Below are positions 1-35,418 of a DNA stretch of 64,000 nt, one piece after another. Made by a program: the position numbers and the translations under genes. Origin of the DNA: Ciona savignyi. Its lineage: Eukaryota > Chordata > Ascidiacea > Phlebobranchia > Cionidae. Position 1 is the first letter of the stretch, and each line of letters starts with the position of its first letter. Under the pieces are notes generated by a model that was given only the letters and a program-made list of their open reading frames with translations, did no database searches and had not been told where the DNA came from. Location: NCBI GenBank assembly GCA_000149265.1, contig CH003275.1:1545991-1609990 (forward strand), in the 5' to 3' direction.

Positions 1-773
1 TATATTTTGTATTAAAAATCATACCGGTACAGTATAGTTAAAATAATCACCATTATAAATCAAACCTATAGCCTGAAAATTATATACAGTTTGTATTAAT
101 GGTGACTATTTTTGGTTTTGGTATTTCCCCCTATTAAATGAGACGGCTCATGGTATTACATGGGCATCTTCGTGTAATGCTTCATAACCGTTATAACTTG
201 ACGCACACGAGTCTGCTACGTCAAATGAGTCAGAACTGTATATAGGTATAGCAACCTTACATGGACTGGAAGTATGGGAAACAGGTTCCGTTTGCAATGG
301 TTTCGCAGAATATGCAATTCTATATTGCATCTTAAATAGCATCCTATATTCCAGGATTTAAGACTCCAATCCAAAATGATTTTTACTAAAGCTTTATACA
401 CAGCACTTTGTAATATATATAACATGGCAGTAAAATTAATATAAATTGAAGCTTACTAATCTGTAAATGATGAAAGGTAAAATCTCAATTCTAATCCAAG
501 TTTTTCTTTTCTCAATAGATAACTATCTGATTCTGAAGTTCAAATTTTTAATCTAATATTTGGGAACCATATTAAAATCTACATATATGTTTGTTTTACT
601 GGGCTATTCTAATTTCCTGCCCAAGATTGCATTAAGAATACCCTATATTACTTTGCCTCTCTCTATACTTCTACAGATAAGTATAGATGTATTTTTTTCT
701 GGAATAGATCCACAATGCCATCCTCACACTGCTATCTTCCATTCGATGGATTTAATAGAAACCTTTTATTTAG
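1..773. other. Intron of DIAPH upstream of first visible exon
   Basis: AT-rich sequence without a convincing exon. The first DIAPH exon in the window starts mid-protein, so this should be intron. Confidence 0.6.
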
Positions 774-22794
<22,021 letters not shown>

Positions 22795-24212
22795 CCAGTT
22801 CTACTCCTTCAATTTTCTTATCCACAGCAGTACGCCCTGCATTCTCCTTGCTTAAAATCAAATTCAACATATTTTAGCATTGTGTTTTATTCGTAGTGTT
22901 CCTTTTTTCATTTTCACAATGATCTGCTGCCTTAAATAGAACATAGCCGCGCAATAAAAGAATAGTAAAGCTCTTATTAAAAGTGATTTTTTTGGCAACC
23001 AAAAAGTTCTATTTTTGCGTATGAATATTCAATAAAACGTAATCACATACATTATCCAATCCAAATTTCGCCTAATAATTTGTAAAATTAAATTGTTATC
23101 AAATTGATGTTGTAGCTAATATGCCTGAAAACAAATATGTGTTTTTATACTTTTTATATACTTGTAGCTATTCCTTTTTGAGCCACACCACACATTAATA
23201 ACTTGATCTTATGTGTATTTTATTGACAATCATTTAATATAACATCATGGCGTTTTGTGGTATGGAGCCTTTGGCTGTAAATTGATTTGAATTAAATATA
23301 AAATACAGTAAAAATTGAGAGCATAATTTCTGGAATGCTGGTCCAAAAGAAAAGCCTAAATCAAAATATATAAAAAATATATAAGTTTTTTTTCGAAATG
23401 TAGGTGTATTGTGTTTAGCCCTGAAAATGAACTTCAATGGTGCTACTCAGAAAAGTGTTGTTAGCTGCTGTTTATGTGAAATACCCAAATTTAACCTCAA
23501 GGGTGGAAAGAATACAGGACTTATGACACAGACTTGTTCCAAGATGCCAAAAGTCTGGTTACCACATATATTATTTCATATTTATGCAATGTGTTAATGG
23601 CATCATCAAAATGCTCCATTAATTTTAAGTTTTACAATATCAGTGTACAAATAAATATGAGAAGTAATTCAAGTAAATGTATGAACTACTTCTAAAAGCT
23701 ACTTCTTAATTGCGGATATTTTATGCATTTTGTAGCAATTTTGATTTGTGGTCTCATCAAATGCTATTTAATAAAATATATCTGAAGAAATATATAGTAT
23801 CCTTTAGGAAAATTGTTTTTGGTATTGCACGTAACTTCAAGATTTTTAATTGTACTCCGGATAATCTTTCGCATAGTAATTCATTAGTATCATCATTTTG
23901 GACATTATATAGAAACTTCATTTTTGTATAATATACAAATTCGCCTGCCTGGATAATGACCAAAAATGCGATGGTGAGAACTTTAACCTGGCTAATGTAC
24001 GAGCTCCCTATGTTCTAGTTTCTAGGACAAGGCTCTTAACAGAATGTATACTAGATTTAATGGAAGTAAACAGATATTTGCACTGACCTCTAGGATAACA
24101 GATTACCTGTGTTATTACGACAGACTTTAAGTCCATTTCTAGCATATGTGGATAGTAGTCAACCACTTATTAAACTAATTCACAAGCTCCATTAAGTTGT
24201 CAAAAGTACAAG
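22795..24212. other. Intergenic region between convergent DIAPH and CHCHD genes
   Basis: Holds the AATAAA signals of DIAPH at 22953 and 23031 and, at its right end, the CHCHD signal. I see nothing else that looks coding. Confidence 0.6.
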
Positions 24213-24370
24213 TTTATTTTAGGATATCGGCGTAACTTAAATGTTGAGCACACTGAATGAAAGATACAGAGCACACTGTTTCGTTAAATTTCATCACACA
24301 AATTCATGGCAAATATGTTGTTAAATTAAAACTTCACACACAGTATAAAGGCAAGTACCACTTTTACGCT

Positions 24371-24814
24371 TTATGCAACACCATAATTTCTTTTGCACTG
24401 TCGAAGAGCATCATTAAATCCCTCGCAAAGAGAAATGTCGGTTTGATTTTGCGCGCAGGTGAGAAATTGCTGCAACTCCCAACTGCAAACTTGCTGTTGC
24501 TGCTGCTGCTGCATCGGTTGTTGCTGCTGTTGTGGAGGTGGATCTTGGTATGTCACGTCTGGTTTCGATTCACTGCTTCCATGGCCCCCGAACAGTGCGC
24601 TGCTCACCCCATGCCCCACGACTGACCCGATCGCAACCCCAGCCGCAGTGCTTGCGATTTGACCCATCATTCCAGGGCCTTGACTTTGTGGGGCTGCCAT
24701 CTGTGTTGGTGGGGCGTGGGCAGGTTGTCGCATGGGTTGAGATTGCGGGGCCGGTCGGCGTTCCGGGGCAGGTCGGCGCATCGGGGATGGGGAGCTTCTA
24801 CGTCCTCTAGGCAT
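24371..24814 (-). CDS. CHCHD2: CHCHD2/CHCHD10-type mitochondrial twin CX9C protein
   Basis: A 147-aa single-exon gene. The N terminus is Arg/Pro-rich ([20 protein letters not shown]), as expected for mitochondrial import. A central Gly/Ala/Met segment ([19 protein letters not shown]) is the hydrophobic helix typical of the family. A poly-Gln tract follows at about residues 95-107, and the C-terminal CHCH domain has two exact CX9C pairs ([11 protein letters not shown] and [11 protein letters not shown]), oxidised by MIA40 in relatives. Family members act in the intermembrane space at cristae, respiratory complexes and stress signalling. CHCHD2 and CHCHD10 are vertebrate paralogues, so either name may apply to a tunicate gene. 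It has no intron, unlike the vertebrate genes. The minus-strand AATAAA is at 24213-24218. Confidence 0.93.
   Translation of the reverse strand: MPRGRRSSPSPMRRPAPERRPAPQSQPMRQPAHAPPTQMAAPQSQGPGMMGQIASTAAGVAIGSVVGHGVSSALFGGHGSSESKPDVTYQDPPPQQQQQPMQQQQQQQVCSWELQQFLTCAQNQTDISLCEGFNDALRQCKRNYGVA
24480..24545. repeat. CAG/CTG-rich microsatellite encoding poly-Gln
   Basis: Interrupted CTG runs on the plus strand encode Gln blocks of the CHCHD protein on the minus strand. Interruptions (CAT, GGT) make it less unstable than a pure run. Confidence 0.85.
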
Positions 24815-26800
24815 GGTTCAACTGGCAGCTGGACTTACTTTAATTACACAAACTTTATTTCTGTAATAGTTTTACTTTGTGATAAATAGAAAATAGGTTG
24901 AAATAACGTAGTATAGACCACTTAAATAAATTAATAGTAAAATTATAAATTTAAGTTGTTACCAGACGATCACTAAACTGTTTTACTCGGTGGTACTGGC
25001 GGTTCATGGAACTACGAAACTGTCCACTAATCGTTATTAAACACCATTAACTCAAACTCCTCTGTTCCAGTCATATAAGTGTATTTATATTCATAACAAG
25101 CTTACTCCTTGAGCCTCTTTCTTATTACGTAACATCGTAACCTATCGAATGTTCTTGCGTACTTTAACCTGAGTTAAGGAGATCAAACTCGGGAATTAAA
25201 TGACAAACTTTATTTTCCTGTAAATTTCTCCTTCGTTTATCAGTTAGGGCAAAAGTTGTAATAAGATTTAATTAAGAATTTAGTTAAGGTTAGTTCGTAT
25301 ATTTTTACTGTGCAGTTTTGTCTTTGCGAAATAAAATTTACTTCTGAAACCTCTACAACTGGGGTTAAAGTCCTTTTGCAAAATGCTTGCATCATCATAG
25401 ATATCATCAACAACATGTCACCATTGTTTTACTTGCGATTTGACCGCTTGTCCTATAGATATTAATAAAATAAACGCCATTCAATAAGATGGACAGTCTT
25501 GGTTGTATACAGATAAAAGAAAGTGGGTGTTTAAATGTGACAAATAGCGTAACTTACAGTTATGTAACGGACTCGGTAAGGTCAGGATACGAAGTTTATC
25601 AAATCGCACGGGGCGGTATCATATGGGCAATGGTCAGCACCCATCGTCGGGTTAAGGTTTTTTCCTTACCCAAGTTCCCTACCCAAAGATGCAACCATGT
25701 GTTGTATACAATAGAGACATGCCTTTGTTACACTTTATCCAATAAACCAATATGTTTAAGCAGCGTCTGTTTAGTACCTTACGAAAAGATACAAACAAAG
25801 CACAATTAAAAAAGGCATTTACTACTTTCATTTTACTACTATTTATGAGACCGCGCTATTTGCCATTGCTTCGGGAATTATTACGCCTACACAAGCGCAA
25901 TAAGATATCCGACCGAATATCTTGGTGGAATAATACGTCGACGTTTAGTCGAAGGGATATATGTTAGAAATTGGTAGCTAACTATTCGGTTGTGTTATTG
26001 GAAAATGCACTAGACAAACATTGTCTGTTCCTAGTGCATTTATGGGTTAAACCAAAATTGACGGAACGGGTCGCTCATACACTAACCCACTGCAATAACA
26101 CCGGACCCATTACAAATTTTCTTGCACCTGATGAATCAGAAGAATTCCTGTTTTTTATAAAAAAAAACTTGTAATAGTTACATTTTTAATTATGGAAAAT
26201 TGTTGTGGTGAGCCGATAATTCTTATTTTACACTTATTCAATATTCTAGAAAAAGTAATCCCATATATATAATATTACAGTTGTTGGTGACAATTGACCT
26301 GGTCGATTAAACCGGATGACAGGTACAAATGGAAATATGCGCTAAGCCAACCCTTTTCCTGACAGGATATCTTAACGGTGACATTTGGTACCATTGGGCG
26401 GCCACAGCGCGTTCCAAGAAGAGGGTGGATCAGCATAAACAGAAAGGGGATTGGTTTGGTCTCGTTATCTGCTTTGCTTATTTGGTTTTCGTTTAGAAAT
26501 ATGGGCAGCAGTCACATTTGGTACCCCTTTTTTACTTCTAAAAATTAAAATCTTTCTAATTAATGGTGTCTTAATTCTTGATTCGTTGCATTTTCTGACT
26601 AAACTATAAAGTAAATAAGTTGTCATTTAACCATATTAATCTGAATAGGATATCTAGGCGTTATTTCGGGTTGGCTAATTTCGAGTAAATAAAATTAAAT
26701 ATTCTTCAAATTCATATAATTACAATTTGTATCTTTGTAATGCGTACAACGATCAAGTTAGACTCATATAGGAAAATTAAAAAAAAATCAGCAATTCTAT
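24815..26800. other. Intergenic region with possible old SINE relics
   Basis: Pieces such as GCACCCATCGTCGGGTTAAG near 25640 and ACTAACCCACTGCAATAACA near 26080 resemble decayed SINE body. Open frames of 70-106 codons between 25489 and 26174 coincide with these and have no domain. A possible promoter for the CHCHD gene would lie just right of 24814, but I see no clear TATA box. Confidence 0.45.
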
Positions 26801-26984
26801 TTTTTCCAATAAATTTATTGCAATATTGCGATTAAAATATTTACAATAAAAAGGACTCAACCAAAAATCAAATGAATTCGGAAAAAAAATCTTAAATTCA
26901 GATAAACAATGCATGAGAACGAGTTGTAATCTGCGTTTCTCCTAGCGGCGATGATGACAGTTAAAGTTTGACCGCATGATGGAG

Positions 26985-27658
26985 CTACGAGGTAAGGTCA
27001 TTCAGGACGTCGTAAAATTGATCGAGAGATTCGTCGAAAGAGGTAACGGTGGCTGTCTCGCTCTTTATTTGAGCGATGGAGGTTCGGATGTCGCTTCTCG
27101 GGGAATCCCCCTCGCCGCTTACGTCCCCGCTTGAGCTCCAATTTGATGACGTCACGGAGGAGGGCTGTGTTCGACGTTCCTGGAAAGGTCAAGTTTCGTG
27201 TAAGACCACAGAAATAAGGATCGGAAAACCGCATTTTGGGCACAGCGGCCATGTCAAACTCAGCGTTTTGGATACAGAGTACAACAATCAAGTAAGACTC
27301 TGGTACATGTTAAAAAAAAGTCCGTAATGTTAACAAATAAATAAAAAATTTGATGGAATTAAAAGCTTTTTTAGTTTTTCTGCCGTTTACCAGTTTTCGC
27401 GTTCTTTTATAGTAATTTTTAGTCATAATTAATAAAGCGTTTTAATCTTCAAAAGAGGTTTACCTGAGTATTATAGGTAGTTGTGATCACGTGACCGCTG
27501 TGCTTGACTGGCGACTGGTTCGCGGATTGGGAAAGACGCTCCTCTTCAAAGACAGCCAGTTCCTTCTCGATGTCGAGCGCCCCTTGGAACATTCCCATCA
27601 CCTGCTTGGCCACCTGGGTTTCGGGGCGGTAGGGGTTAACACTTGCTAGACTTGCCAT
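26985..27658 (-). CDS. Unrecognised 129-aa protein, two exons
   Basis: Exons 27464-27658 and 26985-27179, each 195 nt, joined in phase 0 by GTAAAC...TTTCCAG. The first begins MASLASVNPYRPETQVAKQV with an in-frame TGA six bases upstream of the ATG, then an amphipathic acidic helix (GALDIEKELAVFEEERLSQS). The second is Ser/Thr-rich with an acidic helix at the very end (SFDESLDQFYDVLNDLTS). I do not recognise the family. It looks like a small cytosolic adaptor, but that is only a guess from composition. An AATAAA lies at 26814-26819 on the minus strand. The two exons could also be the 3' end of the larger minus-strand gene: an internal acceptor ACCCAG at about 27606 matches the phase of the exon at 35419. 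Confidence 0.7.
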
Positions 27659-28677
27659 GTTTCAAGTTGAAAGTATATTTAAATATATTCAAGTGACTTA
27701 TACAACCTGGAAATATGTTAATGCGAACGATTGATTCCGATAATAATACGCCATTAAACAAGGCATTTTTTAGCTCTACTGCCCATTTTAGCAGCCCATT
27801 AGCTCCATCCGCAAAAGGAAACTTGGCATGGGTCTGACCATTATACACGCCACTGAAATTAAGTCACGGCATGTGTAGTTTAACAAGGGGCTCTTGGTAA
27901 CTAACTTTTCTGATTTTGGTGAATGAAGCGCGTTTCGCGTGATTCTTACACAGTTACTGAGCGAATATAATACCAAAAACACACGGAGAGCCGATCAAGT
28001 TATCCAGTTTGTAAGATACCCGAAATAAAGAAATGTAAAATTTAAGTGTTAATAATTTAAAAACGAAAGCGTCTCCTTTATAACTCTCTATTTTATATCA
28101 AAGATAAATAAGCATTGGACACACTAAATAGGTCCGGCACAATGACTTTAAAAAAACTCTGCTTCCTGACGAATTCCCGAGTGTTACAACCCCACTTATT
28201 TTCGCTCCCGGGGGATAAACTTAAGAACCTTATTCCATCTACGTTGTTTATAACTACATTAAAATGTTTTTGAGTCTCTGGGCTTCGCAAACCAGCCTTA
28301 ATCTAATTTCAACTAAAAACGCGTAGGCGATAGACACATCAAACAACTTTTTCGGTCGCTCGCTATCAAAGCATTCTACACTGCACTGTGCTGCACGTTG
28401 CTGTGTTACATGTAGCAATGCATTGCTAGCAAAAAACGCCAATTATTTTGATTTTATCTGTTTACGTAGAATTAACGATCTGGCCTTAGATAAGCTGACT
28501 ATTCACAAGTATCTTCTTTTGTGTACAGTTCCCTGAGAAAAAAGCTGACTTAATTTCCGCCCCGTTTCGTAACCCACGATAGTGTTACCGGGTCATGTTC
28601 GACTTATTACTAGCAACGTCGTTTATTAGTCATGATTCTAGAGAAGGCGGGAACGGTTTTGAAACACTAACCCCGCA

Positions 28678-28706
28678 CCGCCCACTTTTATACCGTGTTG
28701 ACGTCA
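28678..28706 (-). promoter_or_regulatory. CRE + TATA box + GC box promoter candidate
   Basis: Reading the minus strand: palindromic CRE TGACGTCA (28706-28699), six bases, TATAAAA (28692-28686), then GGGCGG (28683-28678). A CRE directly upstream of a TATA box is a known arrangement of cAMP/ATF-responsive promoters. It points toward the 129-aa gene whose ATG is 1 kb downstream. Confidence 0.6.
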
Positions 28707-31700
28707 CTTTAAAAGGAAAAAGGGCCGGATCTCGCGCGGGTTGACGTAATTTCCGCTGAAGGCGAGCGTTTGTTGAAAACATAATGAGATTATATCCATA
28801 AACACGGAAGTGACATAATTTCACGCCCTTTCCTAAATTTTATTATTTAACGAACAAATCCATTGTTTAAATAATAAATACGATGTAGAAGTGACGCAAC
28901 TGAAAAACGATTTTATACACAAAGAAACGTCTCGACCAATCTATATAAATGTTACAATTGGACTCCTACGGCACTGGCTCGATGATTGCCATTTTTACCG
29001 GAAGTCACTAACACCGTTTTGTATATAGAAATCAGTTGGTGGTTTGGTTACAAAATCGTTTCCGTTGATTTGACTTTCTTTGACCCTTGTTACCATTAAA
29101 CAAGTTTGCTCCTGTTTTAGTATACAATCAGGAGAGTTTTAACAGTTTTATCGTTCACATACAATACAGTACATTAAATACGAACATGGCGATCGGCTAG
29201 TTTTGCAACCCATATGGCAGCATGCAGTATCACGTCTACTCTAAGATGTGACATAAATACCGTGGTCATTGGTTATGCGCATGGGTGGGTGCGTATTATT
29301 TAACGAAATAAACCAGTACCGAGAAATATTTTCTCATTAAGCAAAGACAAACGTTTCCCAGAGCATTTTTGTGATTATTACCAAACGGACGAAACACAAA
29401 CTTCTGGGGCAGGACCCCAAGTTGGTTACTTAGTCCGTTTTTCGGGGTATCACGCTTTAAAATAATTCACCCCTAAAAACGACTTTCCGAAACGGCAGAA
29501 TTGGATATTCCAAACGAAACGGTATACAAGGAACTGAAACGAATAATGCCTCGGTACATGATAAATATGTCAACTATGTCGTACTGTCTATATTAGCTGC
29601 TGGCACTTTTTAGGTTTTTAAACTATGCATGTCGTATTCCATCATATCAGTACTAAATAAAAACAGTCGTTTGAATAAACGCAATGTGCGAGTATGTGCG
29701 ACACATTATGATTAGATTAACTCTTATTTAGCGCGTTACACTTTTGTTTCTATGGTCATATTCTGTGCAAATAGTGCCGATAAATGTTTATTAAATATTT
29801 GTGCCCATGATGTTTTCATTTAATATTAGTTTATGAATTACAAAATTCTGCCAAAACCAATGAAATAATTGCCTGATAACAAGAAATTACTAAATACTAC
29901 ATGCACAAAACACTTTATTTGGGTTACAGAGCCAGCCTAGTCTTACAATAAACTTTACTGAACCACTCTCTTGTCAAATATGAGTGATAGCGTATATCCT
30001 ACAGCTCATTAGGCTAATACCCGTGAAACGGGTCAATTAACGCTCGTTAGGATTTCGCTGTGGTTTATGGGGCGAGACATCGCGATTTCGCAGAACTGGT
30101 TTGTCGGCTTAAGATCATCAGACAAGTAAAGACGAATTACACCATCCCTTTATATACATAGTTTCCTGTTTCGCTTTTATTTCGTTTTATTATCGATAAC
30201 GTGTTAGTAGTCCCCTTAACGTTTTAAAGAAACTAAAATAAAAACTATATACAATCGCGACGAAAAAATGGTACTCAAAACATTCATTTAAAGGAGGCCG
30301 TCCAAAACAAGCTTGTATACACAATAATGACGATCTGCGGACCGATACTAACCTTCTAAAAAACTAACTATAGCAACTTCTCAAGAACCGAACCAGTTTA
30401 ATTAACAGTGTGTACAAACGTTACCTTTACGTGCGTTATATACGTGTATCAGTGTGTACTCTTGCCCTAATCCACTTCCTTAGGTAATTAGTTAACTGCC
30501 CTTTTCACATCGTTAAATTCTTAGAAAACTCCACCCAAAACATATGGCGTTACGCGAGTTTAATTCTAAATATTCCTTTCGTGGTAAACGCACCTAATGT
30601 TTTGTAGTTATACGTCATTTTTTTGTTTTTCTTACGTAAGTTCAAAAGATAGCATTCTCAATAAAGAACTAAAAAAGACGGCAAAATGACAGTCGTAAAA
30701 GACGTCGATAAAAATACAATATAGTTAAATATCAGAAGCGGTCGCAATATCTGATGGGGTTGTTAAATACGAGTAACATAATATCTTGACAGGTCTTAGA
30801 TTATTGTTAAGGTTAAGCACTCAATACGAATGATATGGCTTTTTAGAGCAGCGTGCGAACAAATCAATAAGATGTGTATAAGAACGACTTAAAATGAACT
30901 GTATATTAAGTAACTTATCAAAACCCGAGGCTTTGGCAATTTATGATATCACTTACACAAACGCCGATTTTAAAGTCGTCATTGATTTTTGCAAAACCCA
31001 AAATACAGCAGCAATCATTGCATAGATCTGCCACAAATTAACTGACTTTCTCACTAAAAAGATCAAACCGCCGGAGGCATGAATGCACGTCGTCTATTTT
31101 GGCAATATTCCCCAAGTATTTATAACAAACGGCTCTTTCTTCTAGTTTGTTGACCGTTTCATTCAACGCTTAAAACAATTCTGCGCGAATACGAGAACCC
31201 TAACCCGAACATTTCAGCGATTAGCGGACAGATTAAGATTTAAGGGTAAAATACGATATGTTTTGAAACCGAAACTCGACCTTTTTGGATTACGTTGATT
31301 GAATAATCTGTTTACGGCACCACGTAATGGGCGTATGTCTGTATGGCTAAAAAGTAGGGTAGCTTTTTTTGTCAAATGACTAATTTTTAGAGTTTTATCT
31401 ATCAAAAAAACAATATTTAGAGTTTACTCCACCAAATAAGCAATTTTAATAAAACGATAAATTATTAAATAATTAAACAAGACACACACCTACTTAGCGT
31501 TTTGGGATATCCAATAAAACAAATCAGTAGCAATTTTAAAAATGTTGTACATTTTAAGCAATTAGATTTAAATAAATTCAATTTAAAATAATGGATACAA
31601 GATAAGCCTGCATTTCGATAAACGTGGATTATGTCTTCAGATAAACAGTACATATGTGTGTGGATTAAAGTAGGATTGAGTTTTGACACAATAACTGCCT

Positions 31701-34700
31701 GTCAAAAAATGTTATCAGTTCGCCCGCTTTCTAATTCTATAATCGACCGCTGCTGATTATTACAGTCTGTAAATTATGACGCAAAGGTTTAAATACTAAA
31801 TCCGGACGTCCTTATTATTAACCCTTTTGCCCAACAATTAGCGTTCAAATGACTGGTTAAATGATAAACCAAACTGATTAAGATTTGGAACTGTCATCTA
31901 CCAGTTTCGCCACGTCACTCAAGTTTCCTGTCCAATTGTTTTGGGTAAAAAAGTCCCAAAAACGAGCACTACCGGAAATGAAAGTCTTTTGAGCGTTAGC
32001 CAAGCAAGTAATTACGATTCAGAAAATAAAAAAACTTTCGATATTATTGCTTTGCTTTTGTTATTATTGCATTGTTTTTAACTGAATATTAACGGTTTTA
32101 TTCAAGCGTATCTAGTAATAATGCTGCAGTCCATATTGATCTGACTGACTCTATTCCTGCCATAGTGCTACCTTGCAAGGATTTGCTAATGGTGAATAAT
32201 ACGAAACCTGTGAGCTAATTTTAAACGTTCAGGTTGTATATGTGCAGGCTTCGTCCTGTGCTTATCCGGGCGTACTCCTTAATTAAATTTAGACCACTGC
32301 CGTACCTCAAACTAAAACATTGTTGTGCGAAAGCCCGAATCGTAAGCAATACGTATTCCTGAAAAATACCGCTTGGCGCAAATCCAGCAGTTTAATAAAG
32401 ATATTCACTTTTCAGAAAAACAGGCACGATTTTCTTGGTATTGCCAAAACTTTGTGGCGACATAATGCAATCAGCACGTTTATGACGCCACAATTGCACG
32501 GGCAATTTAGGAATAACGATGAGAATGAAATGGTAAGGCTTATTCAGGCTAATTACCATGCATAAAAAGTTATACTGGCGCCGAGATAGCTATTGCGTGA
32601 ACGTACAATGTAATTTTAACAACGGATTATACCGATTGCTATTTCGTAACTCGGGGTAAATAAATATAACTTTAAACGTATTAAAATTAGGGATTTTATC
32701 TTGAAATTTAAATATAAAATCAACCTTTCTACATACACCTGATTTACAATCAAACTGCTGATAAAACACAGAACATCTCATTTATACTACTGCATACGTA
32801 GGTTCTAAGCAGATGATAATTAGATAATTTCCTTTCGATTTCTAAGTATTTGAGGCCAGTGACATCGTTTAGTGCAGCCTGGGAATTTTTGTTCAAACAC
32901 GACTTTGTTTCCTTTACGAGTGATTGTATTTGAGCATTACCGTTTTAAATGCATGGAATATGTGTTTACTGTCATACGTTTTGATATGTTTGTCACTGTG
33001 TAATTACGTCACCTCAATGCGTTGGTCATTACGTCACAATAAATACTATTACGCAATTCGCAATAGCGTGTTAGACTCTTAATATGGTAAAGGTGTTGCA
33101 GACGTGACCCAGACGCAAAACATTGAAATCACTTTAGGACCTACAGCGCACTCTATTCCTTGACAAAATTTGGACACGTTTAAAGTGAAATTTCACTTTT
33201 ATGGCCACTTAACCTTACACAGCGTCCGTTTAAGGTTTGGCAAGTTTGCAGTTACTGCTCTTGAAACTGGCGACCATTTAAAAGGCATGACACTTAAGGG
33301 AGAAATAGAAATAACGTGTCAAATGTCTCGAATGTGTTTTGTTGTCAACAAACAACAACGCGAAGTGATTTAGCAGATGAGTAATATCTATAGTACGATT
33401 ACGTCATCTTTTAAATACGAACCTTGTGTTCCGATACTGCGATGTCGTCGAAAGGGTCGTTCTCTGATTGGCTGCCCGAAGTGTGTCTCATTCCCTGTGG
33501 GGTATTGCATGATTTACATTGGTGTGACGTATATTGTCGTTGGATTGTTGTGGTGGTCAAACTGTGTAAGGGTAGGGAGATAAAGAAGAAGGGTGCCTAG
33601 GGTGAAATAATTAACCCCACCCCTAAATATAACCCTAATCTTTCTTTAATTGTGCGGAGTTGCCCATTTTTTTTAATATTGCAGGAAAAAAAATAAATGA
33701 ATAGCCTGCACAATAAAAAAAGTAAACGATTTACCCCAATCTGAACCTCAAACCGTTTTCTATTTTTGACTTTTAGTTTGACTCTTAGTTAATTCGGTTT
33801 GGGAGAGGGGTCACACTGTATTTTGAGCGTCCGACTTGATCGCTAGGAATACAAGTGCAAATTGTCAAGTTTATGTGGAGTTGTGTTGCATTATGCAACA
33901 TATAAGGGATCGAGCGCAAATAAATTGCAAAATAAGAGGCATTAACGGAGACGCTCGAAAAGATGTAAAATCAGTTCATGTAACGCACGCGAAAATGGGA
34001 CTTTTCTGCCCCCTAGAATGCCTTGTACGCAATTTCATCATAAAACACAAACCGTTGCGTGTTATACGGCAATGAACCGTGTTAACACAAATCTTGACAT
34101 CATTTTGCCTGGTGTTCCAGCATAAAGAACAACAACCGCGCCGCTTGGTCTACTTATTCATGACGTCAAAATTATAAGGTCGCTCGGGACAAAGATGTTA
34201 TGTATGACGTCATGAAGACGGTAAGGCGCCAAGTGCGATACTAATTACTACGTTCGAGAACTACAGGCAAATCAACATAAATAGGTCAAATGGGTTTTAC
34301 GTTTGTTTGCAGACAAAAAAAACGAGACGAAGCAAGCAAAAGATAATAACACATGTTAGCTCATATGTCAACTTGGCCATTTAAGTTGCCATGGGACGTT
34401 TAGTAAAAGGTTTACCTTTATTAGACGTTTGGTTTTACGTCATTTGGTAGGTTTATTTTAAAGTATCCAATTTTCAAAATGTCAGGATTTGACTACACTT
34501 GATGCCAGAATCGCTACGTAAGCAGATTTAAAAAGATTAATTGGATAAACCGTGACAGGTGGTTCAAATCATTCAGTCTGTTCGCGTTTAACTGGACAAG
34601 GAGGCTTCCGACGGGTAACGACGCCCGGAAGTAAATCACCAGAGTCGTGCTGGTTCATTGCAACATTTTGGGGAAAACTAAAAGGAGGGAAAGAAGGAAT

Positions 34701-35400
34701 AAAGGACGTAGGGAAACTACCCAACAAAACTATGAAAACTATTTCTAACTCTGGCTCAAAAGCTCATGTTAACTACAACTAACCAAAACTCTAACCCCAG
34801 CTCTTACATTTGCTTTAATGTCATAATTTTCATTTTGGTGTGCAGTTTTAATCCTTTCCTATTTTCTTATTATCCGCCTTTTAGTTTACCCAGACTTCTT
34901 ACCACAGTCACGCTAAACGTGGTTGATAAGCGTGAAAGCCAAACAACTTTCGCAGCCTGAACGATTGTGTGTTGCCGAAGGGTTATAACCGTGATACCGA
35001 CTAATAAACAGCATCCTATACTTAATGGTCCAAGTGACGAACCTAATGTATCGAAGTTATTTATATTTTGAAAACAAATTTCTCTTAACGTTGTGGGTTC
35101 TGAACTAAATTACAAATTGCATTTATACGCGTTTTCCTTTTTAATTAATTAAGATTAGCTTTGGTATGTATACTTGTATAAGCTGAAACTATAATGGTGC
35201 TTTTCAAAATGGACAGTTAAAGAAAAGAGCGGTATGTCGAAAGCCTACTACAACACTCGCGCATTACAAGCGACTGGTTTCGATCTATAACTCATCGGCT
35301 TACAGTCTGACTCGCTTAAGCGGAGGAATGTGCTCTAATTCCATTGCAGTTCTACCATTACATCACGATTGCGATGGTTGGTGTTAGAAGTGTAAACGAT
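28707..35400. other. 6.7-kb stretch without a convincing gene
   Basis: I found no exon with both splice signals and codon character on either strand, no SINE copy and no RNA gene. It is less repeat-rich than the rest of the window. CRE palindromes TGACGTCA occur at 34161-34168 and 34205-34212, and TACGTCA variants near 33005 and 33030. It is either intergenic, or a long intron if the flanking minus-strand exons are one gene. Confidence 0.5.
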
Positions 35401-35418
35401 GCAACATCGTGGTTTTAC

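Noticed and set aside
24459-24889. Plus-strand frames with Cys or Leu runs
   Set aside because: They are antisense to the CHCHD poly-Gln and Pro codons.
25489-26174. Consecutive plus-strand frames that could suggest a small gene
   Set aside because: They contain possible SINE-like relics, change frame repeatedly, and have no splice signals joining them.
32320-34075. Plus-strand frames of 65-81 codons
   Set aside because: No domain, no splice-supported continuation and low-complexity AT-rich surroundings; length is within chance.
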